Positions 58,061-64,000 of a stretch of DNA of 64,000 nt are shown in pieces. The DNA is from Pyrrhosoma nymphula. Lineage: Eukaryota > Arthropoda > Insecta > Odonata > Coenagrionidae. Under the pieces are notes generated by a model. It was given only the letters and a program-made list of their open reading frames with translations. It was not told the origin of the DNA and did no database searches. The first letter of the stretch is position 1. Every line of letters begins with the position of its first letter. The position numbers and the translations under genes were made by a program. The stretch lies in contig OY754335.1 of NCBI GenBank assembly GCA_963573305.1, forward strand, positions 16,779,501 through 16,843,500, written 5' to 3'.

Positions 58061-60698
58061 TTTGAGTGCATGATGGAGTTGGATACTACTTTAAAAATTG
58101 TGTTTTCATGCCGTTTCTGAGGTATATCCTTACCACGGTTGCATAGCAGATTTAAAAAAAATCTTGTTTTCACCATAAGAGGCTTAAAAGATGGGGCAAA
58201 GGGATAAAGTTGATGCAAATATTGGAGAGGAAAAAGGTGTGAGTGTTTCCTCCTTACGAGGACACGGCCGCAGGTTTACGTGAATACTTGACCTTGGGTG
58301 GGTAATATTTAACTTCCATGGAGTTGCTTGCACTGTCGTTTGCAGCGAGCGCCGCATCGACTTTCCGACGTTACTGAAATAATCTCACCCCTCCATATAC
58401 GGACAAAGAAGTACTAATCATTGGATTATTAGGCCCCCTTTCCGATGACATAATTTTTTTTCTCTCAGTCACCTCAGGGCTTTTTGATGAGTATTGGCCG
58501 ACATTTAAAATCGTGCTTGATATGTTATGATCTTTTTTTGGATGTCTCCAACATATACGGCACATAGCCAGTTTTTATTCTGACTGGAAAGATGTAGACA
58601 AGATTTTTCGTTTATAACCAAATTCAGGACGCTAGCACATCAAAGTCGCGAGATACACTGTGAGGATATTCCCCACGCCGCCGAATTGGCGCGCCAGTCG
58701 CCGAAGTCCTCTACCAGCGCCTAGATGAATAAATCATAAGAGGTTAAAGGGGTCAAAAACAGAATAGGTTCTTATAACGATTATTATCTGATTTTCATTA
58801 TTTGACTCTACTGATCAGGGTAGAAATATTTAGGATCGTAGTCACTTTACTACAAAACTTGATGCAGTCGTATAACTTCCCCACACGATGTATTTTCAGT
58901 TGAGAACATTTTTACATGCAACACGCCAACCGTTCTCCTCATTCCGACACTTTTTCCATGAATTTTCCCCTCCAAAACGGTCCTACCCCCATATCGATTG
59001 AGTTGCAAGTTCACGAGTTTTTCATTTTGGTATTGTACTTAATTTCTGCATTTCTGCATCTCGTTGAGAGCATCGCAGAGAATGTGAAACCCTTACTGCT
59101 GTAAAAACTCACGAATTAATCCTAGACGACCGTATTAAGTGAAAGTATGGAAGGAAAGGAACGCAGAATAAATTATGAATGACAATACCTTATAACCGTC
59201 ACCACATGTTATGCAAAATAATTTAAAAAATTGCGTGTAAGGCCAAATTTGTAATGCTAACAATAAGTAATAATCTATCTTTTGTTGTAAACACCCATTA
59301 ATAAACAATTTATTGATGGAATGACATGTTTTGCATAGAATTTCCTTGTTTGGTATTATTTCTATTTACTAGAGCTTTTTATACGTTTTAAAATTTTAAT
59401 ATGCGTTAATATGTTTTTCAGTAAGAATGAGCGTTAAGGTTTATGCCCCCATGGGAAACAATGGATAATAAATAATTTAATTAGTGAACTACTTTATAAA
59501 AGGTAATTACCCACAGTGGGAACGTTTTTTCCATAAATTGCTAATTAGTTAATAATTCGAGCAAACTTTGAAAAGTAATTATTCCTATTGAGTCACTGTC
59601 TATAAACATGTTTTTCACCATTAAATTATCAATGTTTATTTTGAAACTTTTACAATCAACAAGGAGTCCATTCGTTCAAACATTGTTTTCCCACATTTCG
59701 TATTTATTTGCTCGTAACTCCTCCGCGGACAGACGAGTAAATTGATTGTACTTTTGCTCATTTGCATATTTAATTCGACGAAAATTGAAGCGTCCATCGT
59801 TATTCATTCTCATGACGAGCGCGAATTAGGCGCACCCCGCGTCTGCGAACGCCAAGACCCTCATGGATTGGCAGCCTCACTTGAGGCGGCGATAAGACCT
59901 GCCAAGGCCGAGGCGGTGTCATATGCTGATGAATTCATAACGTGCCGAAACGGCTGAGGGGCGGATAAAGCAATTCGAGCCGACGCGCGGCGGCATAGCC
60001 ACTCGAAGCCAGCGTGAAGAGAACACGGGGAGCCCAAGGTGGTAGAGAATAGGAATTGGGGCGAACGCTTGGGGCTGAGACTAAACCGTCCTTAACCAGA
60101 GCAGTGCGGAGTTATTTTCCGAGAGGAGTGAGCGGGGACCATAAAAAAGTATTAAGTGTTGAAAAATGTTACTCTATATTTAGCAATTTAAATTTACCCA
60201 TTTACTGATCTATTGTGCAGTATTCATGTTCTAATGAGGTAGGCTTCTATCGAGTAATTTTGAATTTCTTTCGCAGTCTACTTGGAAAATGAAAGTGGGA
60301 TTTAAACGGCAACCATACTTTATGTTGGAAATCACGATGGTAGTTCTGTCACTCATACCGTTTACAGAATGTTTTTGCATTTTACAATTAATGTATTTCT
60401 GAAAACCAAAGTATGCATTACCTTAGCATTCACCTTTTTTAAGTGTTTCAAACACATTCAAACTTTTTTCCTGCCATCGGGCAAAATTGGAGAAATCCAC
60501 GCCTTATTCAGGTAATTTTTAGTTATAAAGTACTTTAAATAGGAAATGTGTTTATCCTTCATCCAAAAAAAAAAAGAAAAAAATATACCAAATTACGTTA
60601 ATATGAAAAGTGGGAACGGTTAGAGTAAAGTTTTGTCGAAAACAAACTAATATGTAAAATTTAGTTTGAAAGGTGCCATTTTTGGGAAATTATTATCG
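58061..60698. other. No gene seen; GC-rich block at 59820-60130
   Basis: Mostly AT-rich. 59820-60130 is GC- and CpG-rich (CGAGCCGACGCGCGGCGGCA near 59978) and holds the end of a 71-codon frame of unknown meaning (59742-59957, starting TTG). It could be a promoter, an exon of an unseen gene or a repeat. Confidence 0.35.
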
Positions 60699-61248
60699 AT
60701 GAAGTAAACTGCGTTCAATAATAGAAGGGAGCTGATGACGGGGACCTTAAGTAAGGATGTAAAAAAGAGGCTAGTAAAGAGCTTGATATGGAGTGTGGCG
60801 TTGTATGGGGCGGAAACGTGGACCTTGAGAAAGGAAGACGAAAATAGGCTGAAGGCTTTTGAGATGTGGGTGTGGAGGAGGATGGAGAAGGTGCGTTGGA
60901 CGGAGAGGAAGACAAATGAGGAAGTGCTTGACATGGTGGGCGAGGAGAGGAAACTTATAGATGAGATTAGGGGAAGGCAGGGTAGGTGGCTGGAAGGGGT
61001 AATGAGGGACGATGGTTTGCTGAAGGTCGTGATAGAGGGTAGGATGTTGGGTAAGCGGGGAAGGGGAAGGAAGAGAATCGGTTTTATGGACGGGATGAAG
61101 AAAGGTAGGACTTATGCTGCGATGAAGAAAGAAATACAAGAGGTAGACAGGGCACAGCACGTTTAAGAGTTCCTTGGATATTCTCTGACCTTCATCACAA
61201 CCTACCTCTAACCGGTAGATTACTGTAATGAATGAATGAAGTAAACTG
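60699..61248 (+). mobile_element. 5'-truncated LINE insertion with perfect 13-bp target-site duplication
   Basis: ATGAAGTAAACTG occurs at 60699-60711 and again at 61236-61248. Between them (60712-61235, 524 bp) lies only the 3' end of a LINE, with a short (AATG)n tail. The perfect duplication and uninterrupted coding remnant mark it as the youngest insertion in the window. Confidence 0.92.
60712..61166 (+). pseudogene. LINE C-terminal coding remnant, uninterrupted
   Basis: The frame is open through the 5' truncation point (AFNNRREL) and reads TGTLSKDVKKRLVKSLIWSV, ALYGAETWTLRKEDENRLKA, FEMWVWRRMEKVRWTER, NEEVLDMVGEERKLIDEIRG and LLKVVIEGRMLGKRGRGRKR to TAA at 61164-61166. It is the post-RT region of the FExWxWRRM LINE group. 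No palm, no endonuclease. No stop within 151 codons. Confidence 0.9.
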
Positions 61249-61734
61249 GTATAAAGTCCAATGTTTTGCACGCTGCTTTTTAATTTCCTATACTTCAAGC
61301 TGCCGTAAGACTTTTGTGCCAAATACTCATGAATATTCACATGATTACTCCAGTTCACACACTTTGAGAGGTATAGGTGAAAGTTATAGATTTGATATAA
61401 TGATTACGCATGTGTGCTGGAATATGGCGAATTTGTATTAATCCTACTACAATTGTACTGCTATTTTGCCAAACTACACGATTGATCTGATTATATTTTA
61501 CATTAGACGGCGTGCTAACATCTGCATATAAATTGAGACGAAATATCCTGAGGCGTTTTTCTAGATGACCGCGAAGTGTAACTAGGTCTAGCACACTACT
61601 TGAAAATATTTATCTTTGCTCATCTTCCTCGCTTTCCCAACGTTCTCTCCTAAATCATGGCCTTCAGTACCCTTATCCTTGAGTATCAGTGACCACCTAC
61701 TAGGTTTGGAAAGAGATCTTGTAAAAGAATTGTG
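61249..61734. other. No gene seen
   Basis: AT-rich; nothing recognised. Confidence 0.4.
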
Positions 61735-61963
61735 ACGGAATTGATCACAGCATAGATTAAAGAATAAGATTGAGCTCCTTAGTAAATTTGAGGCGAGTTA
61801 CTTATCCGAAGACGTTAAGGACGTGTTAAAACCTCCTTGCTACTTACGTGGGTTTTATTACAAAAACATATTCACTTATCACCGATATAAAATTAACAGA
61901 GGCAGGTTTAAAAAGTCATTTTTTTCCAAGTACGATTTAGATCTATTCCGCCAACAATGTTGA
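61735..61963 (+). pseudogene. Coding-like relic, possibly LINE C-terminus
   Basis: A frame without ATG contains NKIELLSKFEASYLSEDVKD, VLKPPCYLRG, YHRYKINRGRFKKSFFSKYD and ends at TGA 61961-61963. The series (LLSKF ... LPPxYxxR ... HxYKI ... F.KSFF) recalls the last 60-70 residues of CR1/jockey-like LINE proteins, but no catalytic block is present and the match is weak. Confidence 0.35.
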
Positions 61964-62333
61964 TCTTAAAGATAGTTAGCATTTCTTTATGATCTTTTTA
62001 TTTTAATTTTTCAATTTTCATTACCTACATAGGGTGCTAGTTAATTTTGCTTTGTTTACCTTTAATTTTGTGATAATGATTCATATCAGCATGACTGGAC
62101 TCTAAAAAGTGGTCTTAAAAGCGGCTTTAGACGTAAGTGACAGGTGTAAACGACTATGCAAGTCCACTTGATGAACTTATAAAAGTTTCGGCATGTGGCT
62201 TGCAGAAGCGTTTCTTTGCCAGTGCAAACAACAACCAATTTGACTCGGCACTAACTTGTGAAAAAGATGTCGTCTGAGTAAAATTCTCCACAAGTTCTTG
62301 CAAGAGAAACTTGTGGAAGTATCTAGCAAGTGT
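61964..62333. other. Possible small DNA element, otherwise no gene
   Basis: GCGGCTTTAGACGTAAGTG near 62118 and, in reverse near 62343, GGGTTTACACTTGCTAG could be degenerate terminal repeats of a 220-bp element. CCACAAGTT...AACTTGTGG (62290-62318) forms a 9-bp hairpin. Confidence 0.3.
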
Positions 62334-62541
62334 AAACCCACCCTTGGAATCCATATTCCGATTCAACTGCGTATGTCCGCGTTAAAGTGACGAGAGACCT
62401 CTCCCCCGTTACAGGAGGCGTCTTCAGGTCGAAGTGAAGTATAAGTGCTAGTGACGCATCCTGTAACGGGGGAAAGTCTGTCGTCGCTTTAACGCTGACA
62501 TTCTAAGTTGAATGGGAATATGGATATAAGGATGGGTCTGT
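62334..62541. mobile_element. Fold-back element related to the 53.6-kb hairpin
   Basis: Arms of about 90-95 bp: left from ACCCACCCTTGGAATCCATA through GCGTTAAAGTGACGAGAGAC and CCCCCGTTACAGGAGGCGTC; right is its diverged reverse complement ending near GGATGGGT. The loop is about 25-30 bp. CCCCCGTTACAG and GACGACAG/GACGAGAG words are shared with 53607-53807. No coding. Confidence 0.8.
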
Positions 62542-64000
62542 CCTGACGCTGACATCACCATCTGCCACACGCCCTTGAGATGGATGTAGTTGTCGCTTAC
62601 CTCCCAAAATAATTTACCAATTCGTGTATCAAAGGACTCTTTTGCATCAACGTTTCTCATTCGCTTCAGCGCTTACACCTACTCCTTCAACTGCAGTCCC
62701 GTCCGTACCCCTTCTACTGCCCCCGGCTACGAACATTCTTTCCCCGGTCCCTCACCCTTCTCCCAATTTCGCTAGAAAGCCAATCCTTCCCCCAATCATT
62801 TCTCTCATAAAAAAATGACTCGGTGGAAGAAATATGAACGGCTCCGACCTTTAATCGGAACGAAGTGGGGAAATATTTCATTTAGTGTTCGACCTTTTTC
62901 GGCTCACTTTGTAGGAAGCTGATTTATTTAATTAATCGCTTGCTGATTCTAGTCACATCAGCCTCTCTTTTTGCCGTTACCTTGAAGGTTAAGACTCATG
63001 TAGCAGCGACGTGTTTTTAGCATTTTTACAACCCATTAAAGGTCAAAGTTAACAAGGGCGGCCAAAAACTGCGTTCGGTCCATTTTAAGTCATAAAAGTT
63101 TTCCTTACAAAATAATTTTCGTAGAGCAGTATAATATAATACTACCTTTCATCTGTAATTAGTGCTACCAGTTTGTAAGTGAAAATGTATCAATTGGTAA
63201 CTTGAAGTTAAAAATAAATTAATTCATCTACACTCCCTTACTGAAATAGGATTCTTGCTATTACTAATTCAAAAATCATAAAAATATTATCCCCACATTT
63301 ACTTCGTTGACATTATCCGTCGACGCCATTATTGGACATACATTGGCATACATTTTGGTAATTTTTTTTTCATTTCCCTCAGATCATTATCCGGATTTTG
63401 ACCCTTGAACGCTTAATGATATTATCTGGCATTAACGCGCACTTATGCTATATATGCTGGTTATTATGACTCAGTCCACGAATTCAATTTTTTTACTCCA
63501 GCTTTCTTTCCGTGTGTCATAGGCTAAGAAAAAAATGCGGCCATTCTCTTAGTGCTTTTCTAAGCATGATTTTATATTAAAACTGAAAAATGGCGTTCTA
63601 ATTCCGGCTTTCGTGGAGTAATTTTACTGTGGAATGTTTAAATTGCTGAAACCGGACTCTTCATGGCAATATTGGAAGGAGTTGTACAAATTGACCATCG
63701 TTTATTTAAAAAAATTACTTTAAAAATGTTGGCCTTCTGTTAGAACATCTCTGTCCCGAATTAGTATAACAAGGGAAATGATGTGTGTGTGTGTGTGTAA
63801 ATATTTTTGTTCTTCACAGGAAAGAGTAAATTATAGCCAGTGCGAGTTAGCCATAATTCATCGGTATTATACACTATGGAAACGGGCACGCTTTAGAATG
63901 TGGCCAACAAGAATGAAGTCTTGGGTGTTGGCTGGCTACACCAAAATATACTTCCATGGTGTTCTGGGAAATATCCCAAAGCCTCGGGAGTATTCCAAGT
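62542..64000. other. No gene seen; (TG)n at 63782-63798
   Basis: AT-rich sequence with one short dinucleotide microsatellite. Frames at 62590-62818 are composition effects. Confidence 0.45.

Overview
This window is animal nuclear DNA, most likely from an arthropod and probably an insect. It is AT-rich, has no bacterial gene packing, Shine-Dalgarno sites or operons, and is filled with eukaryotic mobile-element debris: non-LTR retrotransposons (RTE-like, CR1/jockey-like and a third ADD-box group), Penelope-like elements with a GIY-YIG end, hAT, piggyBac and Harbinger-like DNA transposons, tRNA-derived SINEs and several MITE or fold-back families. There is one nuclear-type tRNA-Ile gene. The species cannot be named from sequence alone. 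I find no intact host protein-coding gene; most long open frames are chance or lie in transposon relics.

Layout. 1-2.8 kb holds two tandem units of an interspersed element with a (CAGA)n tail, the second joined directly to a Penelope-like C-terminus (2836-3432). A hAT end lies at 6120 and a broken hAT transposase at 7.7-9.1 kb. A CR1/jockey-like LINE on the minus strand occupies 10.25-11.75 kb and is interrupted by a 122-bp palindrome made from its own coding sequence. A tRNA-derived SINE with target-site duplications lies at 15.5 kb, and an RTE-like LINE with endonuclease and partial reverse transcriptase runs from 18.2 to 21.1 kb. The 22.5-24.0 kb stretch has two MITE families and copia-gag-like relics. 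A TATA-type orphan promoter candidate lies at 24.8 kb, a piggyBac N-terminus at 25.9-26.5 kb, and Penelope-associated palindromes with a second Penelope C-terminus at 27.5-29.0 kb. tRNA-Ile(AAT) is at 30.6 kb. From 30.7 to 40.8 kb nothing is recognisable except a CpG/purine-rich block near 35 kb.

The right third is again dense: a second copy of the 22.6 kb MITE and a LINE scrap (40.8-41.2 kb), a Harbinger-like element abutting a 515-bp long-inverted-repeat MITE (41.3-42.4 kb), a GGACGTCC/GGGATATCCC repeat interrupted by a 1.1-kb TIR element (44.0-45.4 kb), a probable SINE (46.0 kb), two LINE fragments in the same orientation (47.9-50.5 kb), a 201-bp hairpin insertion with 14-bp target-site duplications (53.6 kb), a LINE split by a 0.9-kb insertion (54.0-55.7 kb), a young 5'-truncated LINE copy with a perfect 13-bp target-site duplication (60.7-61.2 kb) and a second hairpin related to the one at 53.6 kb (62.3-62.5 kb).

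The elements do not form a pathway. They record insertion, nesting, truncation and inversion. The most notable signals are the self-complementary structures: a palindrome inside a LINE reading frame, a hairpin flanked by a retrotransposition-like target duplication, and TIR elements nested in other repeats. All family calls come from reading translations by eye; no database search was possible.
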